From Acidobacteriaceae bacterium KBS 83 (GTDB lineage Bacteria > Acidobacteriota > Terriglobia > Terriglobales > Acidobacteriaceae): 40,955 nucleotides of DNA. The position numbers and the translations under genes are program-made. The notes beneath the pieces were generated by a model. It did not search any database and had not been told where the DNA came from. It worked only from the letters and a program-made list of their open reading frames with translations. Shown in pieces: positions 24,496 through 34,015 of the stretch. Within the stretch, counting starts at the first letter, position 1. The number at the start of each line of letters is the position of its first letter. The stretch covers positions 1 through 40,955 of the forward strand of contig KB906743.1 in NCBI GenBank assembly GCA_000381585.1, written 5' to 3'.

Positions 24496-26058
24496 TTAAG
24501 TGCGCAACCTAACAATTACGCCCGCTGCTGCGCCGAGTTGTATGAGCTTGTTCGGTTGTTCGCTCAGACAATGTGGGGACGTTGCTGCAATGATCTCTCC
24601 GATCGAAGATTCAAGAGGTATCGGAGCGTCACCCAGATTTAGAAGAATTCGCAGCCGCTCCCCTTCGCCGTGTCTCTCATAGCTAAGGACATTGTTTATC
24701 GCAGCAACCGAACGCAGCTCGCCCGTGACGAGCACGGGATGGCTTTTTCGTAATGCGATAAGGGTGCGATAGAGATTCAGAATAGATTCGACGTCGTCTA
24801 ATTTGGCAACGTTCAATGATGCATGATCGTCGCCTAACGGCAGCCATGGCCGGCCGGTCGTAAACCCGGCGAGAGGCGAACTGTCCCAAGGCATCGGCGT
24901 CCGTTCCGGGTCCCGTCCAACTCCGATTCCCGGTTCATTCTTCTCGGCTGGATCTTGAACAATTTCTGGCGGAATGAAAACATTCGTCATTCCAATCTCA
25001 TCCCCATAGTACAGCGTAATCGTCCCTGGAAGAGAGAGCAGCAGCATCGCTGCCAGCCTCACCCGGTGAGCGCCGACTCGGGTCGCAATGCGGGCATTAT
25101 CATGATTTCCGAGCACCCAGTTTGGCCACGCGCCCGCGGGAAGCGCGCTGTGGTATTCGGAAATTGCTCGCGCCAGAGCCTCTGTGTTCCAAGGTGTTTG
25201 AAGCAGCTGGAAATTGAAGGGCAACTGTGTTCCGTCCAAGTCCTCCCCGTAGTACGCCATCAATTGCGGCATCGGTAGATAGATCTCGCCGATCAGGACG
25301 CGGTCTGGGTATTGGTCGAGAACCGCCCGCATCTCCGACACAACTCCGTGGACCTCCGGCTGATCAGAGTTGAAGACCGACAGAAATCGGTGGCTGGACG
25401 GTTGACCGGCGCGGTAGGACGGATTCGGAGGATTATCTCGAAACTGATCATCCTTGATCATCAGCCAAATCACATCCACGCGAAAGCCATCGACGCCGCG
25501 GTCGAGCCAGAATCGCATAGCTTCGAAAATCGCCATGCGTACCAGAGGATTGCGCCAGTTCAGGTCCGGCTGCTGCTTCAGGAATGAGTGATAGTAGTAC
25601 TGGCCGGAAACGTCGTCCCACTCCCAGCCAGATCCGCCGAAATTGCTCTGCCAATTGTTTGGTTCGTCTCGCCACAGGTACCAATTGCGTTTCGGGTTGT
25701 CACGCGAAGACCGGCTCTCCAGAAACCAGGGATGTTGGTCAGACGTATGGTTCGGCACCAGATCCAGGATGAGTTTGAGGCCTCTGCTGTGGATACCTTG
25801 CAGCAGCTGATCAAAATCTTGCATCGTCCCAAAGAGCGGGTCGATCCCGCAATAATCGGCTACATCATAGCCGAAATCGGCCATCGGCGATGGATAGAAG
25901 GGCGTGATCCAAAGTGCGTCGACCCCGAGCTTCACAAGGTAATCGAGCCGTTGCAGGATACCTTTCAGATCGCCGATGCCGTCGCCGTTGCTGTCTTGAA
26001 ACGAGCGTGGATAAACCTCATATATGACTCCGTGTTGCCACCAGGCTGTCTCCTGCAT
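24496..26058 (-). CDS. GH13 alpha-glucosidase/oligo-1,6-glucosidase type
   Basis: A 520-residue cytoplasmic (alpha/beta)8 enzyme without a signal peptide. Conserved regions: DLVPNHTSDQHPWF (region I), GFRVDVIWLM with nucleophile Asp195 (region II), LIGEIYLP with acid/base Glu258 (region III) and WVLGNHDNAR with Asp320 (region IV). DVADYCGIDPLFGT and YYYHSFLKQQPDLNWRNP are typical of alpha-glucosidases cleaving small alpha-glucosides. A C-terminal beta-sandwich follows. ATG 26056-26058 has GAGGAG ten bases upstream; an in-frame TTG at 26088 has none. It is divergent from the trehalose-synthase-like gene with 45 bp between starts, so the pair probably shares control and acts on the same alpha-glucan or disaccharide pool. 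Confidence 0.93.
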   Translation of the reverse strand: MQETAWWQHGVIYEVYPRSFQDSNGDGIGDLKGILQRLDYLVKLGVDALWITPFYPSPMADFGYDVADYCGIDPLFGTMQDFDQLLQGIHSRGLKLILDLVPNHTSDQHPWFLESRSSRDNPKRNWYLWRDEPNNWQSNFGGSGWEWDDVSGQYYYHSFLKQQPDLNWRNPLVRMAIFEAMRFWLDRGVDGFRVDVIWLMIKDDQFRDNPPNPSYRAGQPSSHRFLSVFNSDQPEVHGVVSEMRAVLDQYPDRVLIGEIYLPMPQLMAYYGEDLDGTQLPFNFQLLQTPWNTEALARAISEYHSALPAGAWPNWVLGNHDNARIATRVGAHRVRLAAMLLLSLPGTITLYYGDEIGMTNVFIPPEIVQDPAEKNEPGIGVGRDPERTPMPWDSSPLAGFTTGRPWLPLGDDHASLNVAKLDDVESILNLYRTLIALRKSHPVLVTGELRSVAAINNVLSYERHGEGERLRILLNLGDAPIPLESSIGEIIAATSPHCLSEQPNKLIQLGAAAGVIVRLRT

Positions 26059-26103
26059 CCCACCAATGCTCCTCAAATTCGAAGTCAAGATTGAGCCCGC
26101 TCC

Positions 26104-27768
26104 ATGATCAATGATCTCTGGTACAAGAACGCGGTCATCTACTGTTTGTCCGTCGCCACCTATATGGATGCAAATGGCGACGGGATTGGGGACTTTGAGG
26201 GTCTGATGCGCCGTCTGGATTATCTACAAGGGATGGGCGTTACAGCCATATGGCTCATGCCCTTTCAGCCCTCCCCTTGCCGGGATGATGGATATGATAT
26301 TGCCGATTACTACGGCGTCGATCCCCGATACGGCACATTGGGCGACTTTGTCGAATTCGCGGAAGGCTGTAAACAGCGCGGACTGCGTCTGCTTATCGAT
26401 TTGGTCGTAAATCACACTTCTAATGAACATCCCTGGTTTCAGGAGTCGCGCCGCGATCCTCACTCGAAGTATCGCGACTGGTACGTCTGGTCAAAGAAAA
26501 AGCCAAAGAGTGCGAACTCGGGAGTCGTCTTCCCCGGAGTGCAGAAATCTACCTGGGACTACGACGTTGTCGCCAAGGCTTACTATTTTCACCGCTTCTA
26601 TGACTTTCAGCCTGATCTCAATACCTCTCATCCGGAGGTTCAGGCGGAGATTCTTAAGATCATGGGTTTCTGGCTGCAACTCGGTGTCTCAGGCTTTCGT
26701 ATGGACGCCGTTCCCTTTGTCATCGCACAGAAGGGGCGGGACATCGCTAAACCGCAAGAGCAGTACGACATGCTTCGAACATTCAGCCAATTTCTTAACT
26801 GGCGAAAAGGCGACGCGATCATTCTCGGAGAAGCCAACGTTCTGCCAGGAACCGACATGCAATACTTCGGCAACTCGGGCGACAGGATACAAATGATGTT
26901 CAACTTCGAGGTAAATCAACACCAGTTTCTCGCGTTGGCCACCGGCGATTCGCGACCACTTGTAAAGGCGATGCAAGCGACAAAGCGCAGGCCGGCCACT
27001 GCCCAGTGGGGACAGTTTTTGCGAAACCACGACGAACTCGATCTCGGCCGACTCACCGAGAAACAGCGCGAAAGCGTCTTCGCGGAGTTCGGACCGGATC
27101 CAGAAATGCAACTATACAATCGCGGAATTCGGCGAAGACTCGCACCCATGTTGCAAGGGGACCGCCGGCGACTGGAGCTTGCATATAGCATGATGATGAC
27201 GCTGCCAGGCACACCCGTAATCCGATATGGCGATGAGATCGGCATGGGAGACAACCTGAAACTGCCCGAGCGAAATTGCGCGCGAACTCCGATGCAGTGG
27301 TCGACGGAGCCGAATGCCGGCTTCACCAAAAGCGACAAGCCGTGCATGCCAGTCATAAGCGATGGCCCCTATGGATTTCCTCATACGAATGTCGCAGCGC
27401 AACGACGCGATCCGACATCACTTCTCAACTGGATGGAACGTATTATCCGCATGCGGAAGGAAGTGCCCGAGATCGGCTGGGGTGACTTCTCTTTCGTTTC
27501 GACAGGAACGTCGCAAGTCTTGGCCGTGCGATACCACTGGAGAAACAACTCGGTGTTGTGTGTCCACAACCTTAGCGCGGAGCCACGTGAGGTGCGACTC
27601 AAGTTACGTGCTGACGATGAAGCAGACTGCGAGCTCGTGAACCTTTTGTCCGATGAGCACAGCCACCCAGAAAAGGGCGCCGTTCATCGTCTTTTGCTCG
27701 AACCATACGGCTACCGCTGGTATCGGGTGTGTGGGCTGGACTATTTGTTGAGGCGAAGTGCAATTTGA
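26104..27768 (+). CDS. GH13 trehalose synthase/maltose glucosyltransferase-like enzyme
   Basis: A 554-residue GH13 protein starting WYKNAVIYCLSVATYMDANG, the usual opening of trehalose-synthase-type enzymes. Conserved regions: DLVVNHTSNEHPWF, GFRMDAVPF with nucleophile Asp201, ILGEANVLPG with acid/base Glu243 and LRNHDELDL with Asp310. The C-terminal domain ends LLLEPYGYRWYRV, also typical. There is no fused maltokinase domain. TreS isomerises maltose and trehalose; family relatives can instead hydrolyse sucrose or maltose, so the exact reaction is uncertain. It is divergent from the alpha-glucosidase gene and both are intact. Confidence 0.9.
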   Translation: MINDLWYKNAVIYCLSVATYMDANGDGIGDFEGLMRRLDYLQGMGVTAIWLMPFQPSPCRDDGYDIADYYGVDPRYGTLGDFVEFAEGCKQRGLRLLIDLVVNHTSNEHPWFQESRRDPHSKYRDWYVWSKKKPKSANSGVVFPGVQKSTWDYDVVAKAYYFHRFYDFQPDLNTSHPEVQAEILKIMGFWLQLGVSGFRMDAVPFVIAQKGRDIAKPQEQYDMLRTFSQFLNWRKGDAIILGEANVLPGTDMQYFGNSGDRIQMMFNFEVNQHQFLALATGDSRPLVKAMQATKRRPATAQWGQFLRNHDELDLGRLTEKQRESVFAEFGPDPEMQLYNRGIRRRLAPMLQGDRRRLELAYSMMMTLPGTPVIRYGDEIGMGDNLKLPERNCARTPMQWSTEPNAGFTKSDKPCMPVISDGPYGFPHTNVAAQRRDPTSLLNWMERIIRMRKEVPEIGWGDFSFVSTGTSQVLAVRYHWRNNSVLCVHNLSAEPREVRLKLRADDEADCELVNLLSDEHSHPEKGAVHRLLLEPYGYRWYRVCGLDYLLRRSAI

Positions 27769-27952
27769 TTTTTTTGCCTCGCGCACCTAGAACAGCCTGC
27801 GAGAGACATTCAGTGGTTTGCGGAAGTCGGCAGGAAGCCGTCTTGATTGGTACCCGGCAGCCCACTTATCGGAAGCAATTCAAGTGGCCATGTAACCAGC
27901 TAATCGAATAGTTGCAACGAGAACACCCTCGATATCGGTCAACTCCCGAGTC

Positions 27953-28014
27953 GTCGGCAAGCCGGAAGTAATCCGGCCGCGTTGTGACGAGACCGGATCT
28001 GCAGAACACGCCAC
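27953..28014 (+). repeat. 62-bp dispersed repeat, copy X2
   Basis: Direct copy of 22374-22434, with GCCGGA-AGTAA-TCCGGC forming a six-pair hairpin at 27961-27977. In copy X1 the hairpin is imperfect. Read on the minus strand, both copies contain a TTRPxYFR-like reading, so a decayed coding origin is also possible. Confidence 0.7.
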
Positions 28015-28149
28015 CTCCAGTAAGTGCGGACGTTCGATGCGACACTGAGAATCCAGACTGATGCGACCTCCATCAACGCAGGAGCGATCCATGCGGTAGG
28101 CCGAGATTGTTCTGCTGGACATCGCCGGCATTGGATCGACGGGAGGCGC

Positions 28150-28400
28150 GTGTGAAACGAAAGAGAAGTACTGAGCCAAAGCAAAAGGGGGAGACGCCGG
28201 CCCTGCAGGCAATACTCCAGTCGCCCAGGGATCTCGGGAAACGACGACAGCCACGGGCGGCATCGTCATTGTCGGGGAGCATATCGCAAAGATGTGGGAA
28301 GCCAACCGGAAGGCCGGGAAGTCGCCTCGAATTGCGCGGGCATCCTTGTCAGCGATGTTGCGGATCTCAAGCGGGAAGGTCAGCGGACAAACGAATCATG
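28150..28400 (+). pseudogene. Remnant of small unknown protein, copy Y1
   Basis: The 28261-28368 segment encodes IVIVGEHIAKMWEANRKAGK and then SPRIARASLSAMLRI, about 82 percent identical in DNA to 30459-30564. Differences between the two copies fall mostly in third codon positions of this frame or give conservative changes, so the segment was once under protein-level selection. A start near 28150 (GTGAAACGAAAG) is in a different frame, implying an indel. The family is not known to me. Confidence 0.45.
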
Positions 28401-28451
28401 CAAGGAGGCGGACGACCCCACGTGCGTGAGGTAACCCACCGCCCGAACGGA

Positions 28452-30140
28452 TTAAATGTCCGATTGGTGGGAACCGCGGTCGGCCCGTTCTTTGGCATAG
28501 ATAGTGTGAGTAATGCGGGGTGGCTCGGCTCCGCGATGCAGGTTGAACACTCGGTCGCGAATTGTCAGGTCCGACGAGGTGAATCGTTCCCGCTGACGGA
28601 GATAATCAATCCATGACTCCATGATGAACGTCTCTGTGAGATGGCGGGGATCGCTGGTGTTCTGAAAGATACCCCAACGCATAGCGCCGTCGCGCAATCG
28701 AACATTCCCCATCTGGTGGACCGCGTGAACGAAGGCATTGTAATCCTCTGGATTGACGCAATAGTCAATCAGGATGCGCACAGGACCATCGGACATCTTC
28801 GGTTCCATGGCAAGCTGCGGGGCAGGAGCTGTTGTGCGGAATGGACTGAAATCGGGAAGTTCACCGCGCAATACGTGAAGCCTGCGAGTCATGGGGAGTG
28901 TGATGAACAAACCGCCTGCGGCGACAGTAAGGGAGATGCTTGTCGAGACGTGTGTTGCAATGAGCCCCCAGACGACGCTTCCGAGCGCCATGCCTGCGGA
29001 AAAAACCATCTGGTAGATACCGAGGGCGCGGGCCTGGACCCAGCTCGGTGCGGAGACCTGCACGGCAAGATTGAATGTGGACATGGTGCTGGTCCAGGCA
29101 AACCCTGCGAGCAGTAGTACCGAGATGATGACAAGCGGATAATGCGCGAAAGCAAGGACGAGCAGTGTGCCGGCGAAAACACCGGTTGAAATGGCGATGA
29201 TCATGTCAGCGGAGAGTTTTCGCCGAAGCCGCGACAACGAGGTGGCTCCAATGACTGCTCCGAGGCCCATGCTGCCATTCAGGATGCCGTATCCAAGTGC
29301 CCCCTGATGCAAATCCCGAGCGGCGACGACTGCCAGTAGCGACCAAACCGCGCTGACGAATAGCGTGAAGAGGAAGACGCGTGTGAGGGCTGCTTTAAGT
29401 AGGGGAGCGAACTGGACATAGCGAAGACCGGCGCGCATGGAGCCATAGATCCGTTCGGCCGGTAACGCGCTCTTGAAGAGAGGATTGCGCTTCCACTTGT
29501 AGAGGACGAGGATCACTCCTACGAAAGAGAGTGAATTGAGCAAGAAGGTCCAGGCCGCGCCTGTATCCGCACGGACGAAGAAGGCGATGGCTAATCCACC
29601 GAGCGCGGGGCCGAGGGCACGAGCCAGGTTGAATCCAGCGCTGTTCAACGACACAGCTTCCGGAAGCTGTTCGCGGGGGACCAACTCAGGCATGATGGCC
29701 TGCCAAGCGGGGCTGTTCATTGACGTCCCCACATTGAGTAGGCAAGTCAGAATGAGCAGCACCCACGGCGAAATGATGTTGAAGAACGTGAGCACGCTAA
29801 GCAGTGCGACCGCTGCCAGCATCCAGGCTTGCCAGAAGAGCAGAAGTCGGCGGCGGTCGAAGATATCTGCAGTTGCGCCTGCCAGCAGTCCCAGAACCAA
29901 AACCGGCAGACTAGCGGCGGTCTGCATCAGGGCAATAAGCAATGGGGATGGCGTAAGCAAGGTCATCAGCCAAGTTCCGGCCGTGTCTTGCATCCAGCCG
30001 CCCAGATTCGAAATCGTGGAAGCAATCCACAGATTGCGAAAGAGTGAAGACCGTAGAGGCTCAAAGCCTGAAGTGCGTCGTTCGCTGGCTGAGCTCAGTT
30101 CAGGTACGGGCGGCGGATTGGGCGTAGGGGAAAAGGGCAT
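28452..30140 (-). CDS. MFS_3 (EntS-like) exporter with C-terminal ABM-like domain
   Basis: A 562-residue inner-membrane protein. After a Pro-rich N-terminus it begins FEPLRSSLFRNLWIASTISN and has twelve predicted helices with the MFS loop ATADIFDRRRLLLF between helices 2 and 3. Family blocks are NSPAWQAIMPELVPREQLPE and SLNSAGFNLARALGPALGG. Residues about 435-545 form an antibiotic-biosynthesis-monooxygenase-like ferredoxin fold (VRILIDYCVNPEDYNAFVHA, MRWGIFQNTSDPRHLTETF), the usual tail of this subfamily. Likely role: export of a small lipophilic compound or siderophore; the substrate is unknown. No strong ribosome binding site is seen. Copies Y1 and Y2 of a small unknown gene lie on either side. 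Confidence 0.9.
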   Translation of the reverse strand: MPFSPTPNPPPVPELSSASERRTSGFEPLRSSLFRNLWIASTISNLGGWMQDTAGTWLMTLLTPSPLLIALMQTAASLPVLVLGLLAGATADIFDRRRLLLFWQAWMLAAVALLSVLTFFNIISPWVLLILTCLLNVGTSMNSPAWQAIMPELVPREQLPEAVSLNSAGFNLARALGPALGGLAIAFFVRADTGAAWTFLLNSLSFVGVILVLYKWKRNPLFKSALPAERIYGSMRAGLRYVQFAPLLKAALTRVFLFTLFVSAVWSLLAVVAARDLHQGALGYGILNGSMGLGAVIGATSLSRLRRKLSADMIIAISTGVFAGTLLVLAFAHYPLVIISVLLLAGFAWTSTMSTFNLAVQVSAPSWVQARALGIYQMVFSAGMALGSVVWGLIATHVSTSISLTVAAGGLFITLPMTRRLHVLRGELPDFSPFRTTAPAPQLAMEPKMSDGPVRILIDYCVNPEDYNAFVHAVHQMGNVRLRDGAMRWGIFQNTSDPRHLTETFIMESWIDYLRQRERFTSSDLTIRDRVFNLHRGAEPPRITHTIYAKERADRGSHQSDI

Positions 30141-30348
30141 GTGCAGGTCTGTTCCGCAGAGCGTTCCCCATAATACCGAGGTAATGACGTACCTCCGAAC
30201 TCGCGACGACAGAAGTGGTGAGTCTGATCATGGCAGCAGATGGAACTTGCGGAGCGCTTCCCGACGAAAGAAGCAGCAACCATGACGTTAGAGTCACGGT
30301 TAGCAGCGGCGGGCCGTTGCAATGATCATCGGCTGGAGAAAACCCCAA

Positions 30349-30620
30349 ATGAAGAAACGAGTGCCCAACGAAGATCCGACTAGCGCCTCCCCGGATATGA
30401 CAAAGAAAACCGTGCCGATCGACAAAGTGTTTGGTGAAAGCACAGTGAAGAGCGGGAGCATCATCATCAGCGGGGAGCACGTTGCGACGATGTGGGAAGC
30501 AAGTCGCAAGGCGGGGAAGTAGCCTCGAATTGCAGGGGCATCCTTGTCAGCGATACTGCGGATCCGAAAAACTGCCGACGCAAGTGCGTTGCATTCACGT
30601 GCGTGACATCTTCCGTCAGT
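30349..30620 (+). pseudogene. Small unknown protein with premature stop, copy Y2
   Basis: ATG 30349 opens MKKRVPNEDPTSASPDMTKK, then KSGSIIISGEHVATMWEAS and RKAGK, where a TAG (30520-30522) stops the frame. Past the stop the same frame continues PRIAGASLSAILRI, matching copy Y1, in which the stop codon reads TCG (Ser). This is therefore a nonsense-mutated copy of a protein of about 80-90 residues. The MWEAxRKAGKSPRI core is not from a family I can name. It sits just upstream of the MFS gene, on the opposite strand. Confidence 0.5.
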
Positions 30621-30855
30621 ACTACTGATCCCTTGCGTCATTCCACAGAGTCGATGTTGCCGCCTGGCGTGCTCAAAACTGGTGCGACCGAACCCAATTC
30701 GTCAGTTGCAGGACAATGAAAGGGGCATTTGAAGAGTGAAACAGTGGATCGCTGTTCGTGAGTCCTATCTACAACGCGAGTCGGTGCGGTCATTTGTCTG
30801 AGTTGCCGACGAAGCCCAGCGGCCTGATGTTTTCGCGCGATGGCTATATCTCTGC

Positions 30856-32566
30856 TCACTGCACATTGATCGTGAGCGAAGAGGACGGTCCCGCACCCGG
30901 ATTAATGGCTGTGAGGGTCGCTGCTCCTAGTTTGGAAAGATCGCTGGCTGGGATCGCAACGGACAGGTGCGTCGAATCGACGATTCGCGTGAATCGGTAG
31001 CTTCCATTCCAGGTGACGGCGACTCCAGTATGAAGTTGCTGCCGATCAAAGTAATATCTGTATTACCGGAGCCGTGTGCGATCGTCATTGTCGAGGCGCC
31101 CGTCAATGTGGCCGCTTGATTTGTATTCAGAAGCTGCGGAACGATTGCCGGTCCACGCAGAAGGTACAGGTGGCCATTGGTGTCCAAAGCGGCAACGCCA
31201 TCTTGTCCCCAACGAATCAAATCGACCGCGTTGGTATCAGCATTGGGATCTGTATTGCCTCGTGCCGTTGAAAAGTCGATCGGCAACACTGCAGCGGGTA
31301 GAAATGTATTCAGATAGTATGCAGTGACGGCGTTCATGGTTCCCGAGTAGGTGCTCTCATCAGTGTTGCTCATGTAGAAGACACGGCCCAGGGAGACATC
31401 CGGCTCGACTCTCCTGTCGGGATTGCCGTAGGTGTCCAATCCGCTCATTCCTTCAAATGTTCCGACCTGGGCTTCGGGCACATTGGTAGTCAGAACCCCG
31501 CCGGACGTGGAAAATAGCAAGCCGCCATTCAGCTTGTAGCACTCCAGGTAGTTGGCAGGTGTGGTGGTGTGGTACGGGTACGAGCCATTGAGCAATCCTG
31601 ATGCGCTGACTGTATAGCGCTCGAGTCCGTTTGGACTGGTGTAGAGGTCAATCGCGAAGAGGCTGTTAGGGTCCGCGAAGGCGAGACATGTGCCGGCATA
31701 GACACCAGTGGATGCGCCGCGTGGCGTCGCGGTTTCGCGGTCGGATCGAAGTCGTAAAGAGTAATGTCGGCATACTCTCCTTGATCCAGAGCGATCGTAT
31801 TCTCCGATCCTGGTTGCACTGCAATGTCCCGCAGTCCAACGTTGTATCCCGACGCCTGAAAATTGCCGACTGTGAAGTCAGGTTTTCCTGTGAGCATCTT
31901 GAAGCGGGCAACGCTTCCGATCGAAGGCAACAGGGTATAGAGGATCTGGCCGTCAGACGAGAGCGCCATGGTCGTGGGTGTGCTGCCGAAGGGGATGGCG
32001 CTGCCGACCGCCGCCGTGTCCGGAGCGATCGCGACGAGGGAGTTTGCCGGAACGGTGGAGGTGCCGGGGCCGATACTCGCCATGATCCTGCGGGAGTACG
32101 GATCGTAGACGATATGGTTTGCGCCCAGCTTGAGAACAGAGTAGACACTCAGCGGCAAAATGGACGATGTACCGCCGCCTGGCGCTGGATTAGAAACCGA
32201 AATGGCGGCCCAGCCTAACGAGGCGATGGATGCCGCAGGAACGGTCGCGGACGGCTGTGTCGCGCTGGCATACGTGGTGGGAAGTGAGTTTCCGTTCAAC
32301 ATTACCGTGCTGTCCTGGTTGAACCCAGTGCCCGTGACGGTAATGGTCGTATCGCTTGAACCGCTCGCAACGCTAGTTGGCAAGATCGCGCTGATCTCGG
32401 GGACCAGGTCGTAATCATCTCCTGTGATGGTCAATGTAGATGATGCGTGGTTGTTCGAAAAGACCGGATCGGGCTCGGATGCACTAACGTACATGGAGAG
32501 CGAAGCAGATCCCGCGGTGGCCGCAGTACTGTTGAGAGAGCTCATGAGACCAGCGAGTGGCGGCAA
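30856..32566 (-). pseudogene. Secreted TIG/IPT-repeat surface protein, N-truncated and frameshifted
   Basis: The minus strand reads a beta-rich extracellular protein. A first IPT/TIG domain (ISAILPTSVASGSSDTTITV, TGTGFNQDSTVMLNG) is followed by a propeller-like region (HIVYDPYSRRIMASI, SDGQILYTLLPSIGSVARF). The frame changes near 31735 into TPRGASTGVYAGTCLAF, YTSPNGLERYTVSASGLL and NGHLYLLRG. It changes again near 31035 into a last TIG domain (TGVAVTWNGSYRFTRIVD, GAATLTAINPGAGPSSS), ending at TGA 30856-30858. The start region at 32566 lies mid-domain with no signal peptide, so the N-terminus is deleted. Such proteins are large secreted adhesin-like products in Acidobacteriota; function is unknown. 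Confidence 0.75.
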
Positions 32567-33148
32567 CTAGACGCGCGATGCAAAGATGTGTGTCGTTACA
32601 CAAACCTTTTGTGGTGAACGTGGCGAATCGATTGATAGGGAAAGTAGATTTCGGCATCGGTCGCTCTCTTCACCAATGTGTTCCGTTGAGCGTCCGCGCG
32701 TGTCAAGCTATCGTCTCAATGCTGTCATCGGAATGTTATCTGACGGAGTTCCATCGAGGGCCCAAAAGGGACGGCTCAGCCTGGGTGAGTGAAGAAGAGC
32801 TCTGCTTGTATAAGCGCAGTGCCGGTCGTTCGGCATCGGACGCTTCCAATGACCTTGGAAGGCTTTAGCGTAGCGAATGTCTAGGAATCCAGAATGTGAA
32901 AGCGCAGTACGCCCAAATGGGCAAGAGCGATGCTAAGCAGCAGTCATCCCATGTGGATGCGTAACGTTAGGTCTCTATCGGAGACTCTGCGCGCGGTTTC
33001 GGCGATTCAGGAATGACAAATCCCTGACTCCGGCGTGACATCGTTTCGCCGCTAAACCAGTATCGTGGGCTCTAGATGGAGACATGACGGCTAATGCACG
33101 CCAACAGTCGCATGGAAAATATTTTCCGGGGCACGACCTCTGCGTCCA
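32567..33148. other. Intergenic region without a recognisable gene
   Basis: Short frames (for example 32557-32868 on the plus strand) have no domain motifs, signal peptide or ribosome binding site. The upstream end of the TIG-protein pseudogene was probably removed here. Confidence 0.45.
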
Positions 33149-34015
33149 ATGGACAGAATGAAGCAAATCACGACAACAAAAACAAGACAAGGTCTGCTCT
33201 CTTTTATCGCGGTCATCTTTCTCGCACCGACGCTCTGCACAACGAACGCCTCTGCCCATCCCGGCACGCCAATCGAGCAAGGTTTCAACGACATGTACAA
33301 CCTCGATTTCACCGCCGCGGATCATCAGTTCGATGTATGGGAAGCTGCGCATCCCGATGATCCCATGGGACCCGTCTGCCACGCCGCCGCGCTGCTCTTC
33401 ACGGAATTCGACCGGCTCGGCGTTCTGGAGTCTCAGCTCTTCATAGACAACGACCGATTCGATGACCGCCGCAAGCTGAGTCCCGATCCGCAAACCAAAC
33501 GGCAGTTCATGGCGGACCTCGACAGTGCTGACGCTCTTGCCGACAAGGCGCTGCGGCGCAACAGCCAGGACGCCAACGCCGAGTTCACGAAGATATTAGC
33601 TTTCGGCCTTCGCTCAGACTACGCTGCGCTCATCGAGAAGCGCGATCTCGCCGCCCTCCGCTACACCAGGCAGGGAAGGCAGTTCGCGGAAGTCCTGCTC
33701 AAGCAGAAACCGGATGACTACGACGCTTATCTCGCAGTAGGCGTCGAAAACTATTTGTCGGGAATCAAGCCGGCCCCAATACGCTGGCTGCTCTCCGCCG
33801 GCGGAGTCGAGACCGACAAGGCGCAAGGGATTCACGACTTAGAGCTGACCGCCGCGCATGGAGACCTGCTAGCTCCCTTCGCTCAACTATTACTTGCCGT
33901 ATCGGCGCTCCGCGACAAGGACCAACCCCAAGCCTGCAGCCTGCTCACAGGCTTGTCGCAGCGTTACACGCACAACCCCCTCTACCGACATGAACTTACC
34001 CAGAACCACTGCTGA
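33149..34015 (+). CDS. Secreted hypothetical helical-repeat (TPR-like) protein
   Basis: A 288-residue protein with a signal peptide (GLLSFIAVIFLAPTLCTTNA, cleavage near SAHP). The mature part is alpha-helical with TPR-like spacing: FNDMYNLDFTAADHQFDVWE, ADALADKALRRNSQDANAE, RQFAEVLLKQKPDDYDAYLA, then GVENYLSGIKPAPIRWLLS and the tail LLTGLSQRYTHNPLYRHEL. Similar exported TPR proteins are common in acidobacteria and have no assigned function. ATG 33158 is a second possible start nine bases in. The gene is intact. It lies upstream of padR-ADOP but is separated from it by 660 bp. Confidence 0.8.
   Translation: MDRMKQITTTKTRQGLLSFIAVIFLAPTLCTTNASAHPGTPIEQGFNDMYNLDFTAADHQFDVWEAAHPDDPMGPVCHAAALLFTEFDRLGVLESQLFIDNDRFDDRRKLSPDPQTKRQFMADLDSADALADKALRRNSQDANAEFTKILAFGLRSDYAALIEKRDLAALRYTRQGRQFAEVLLKQKPDDYDAYLAVGVENYLSGIKPAPIRWLLSAGGVETDKAQGIHDLELTAAHGDLLAPFAQLLLAVSALRDKDQPQACSLLTGLSQRYTHNPLYRHELTQNHC

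Larger units (their letters stand above)
27769..28451. other. Gene-poor stretch with two repeat remnants
   Basis: No intact gene is supported between the trehalose-synthase-like gene and the MFS gene. It holds repeat copy X2 and the remnant of a small unknown protein (copy Y1), listed separately. Confidence 0.5.

Noticed and set aside
27747-27785. GAGGCGAA...TTTGCCTC hairpin at the end of the trehalose-synthase-like gene
   Set aside because: The stem includes a G-T pair and a 15-base loop, overlaps the coding end, and its T-run lies inside the loop rather than after the stem, so it is not a credible terminator.
29536-30285. A 249-codon plus-strand open frame
   Set aside because: It is antisense to the MFS exporter and is Ser/Arg-rich without recognisable motifs.
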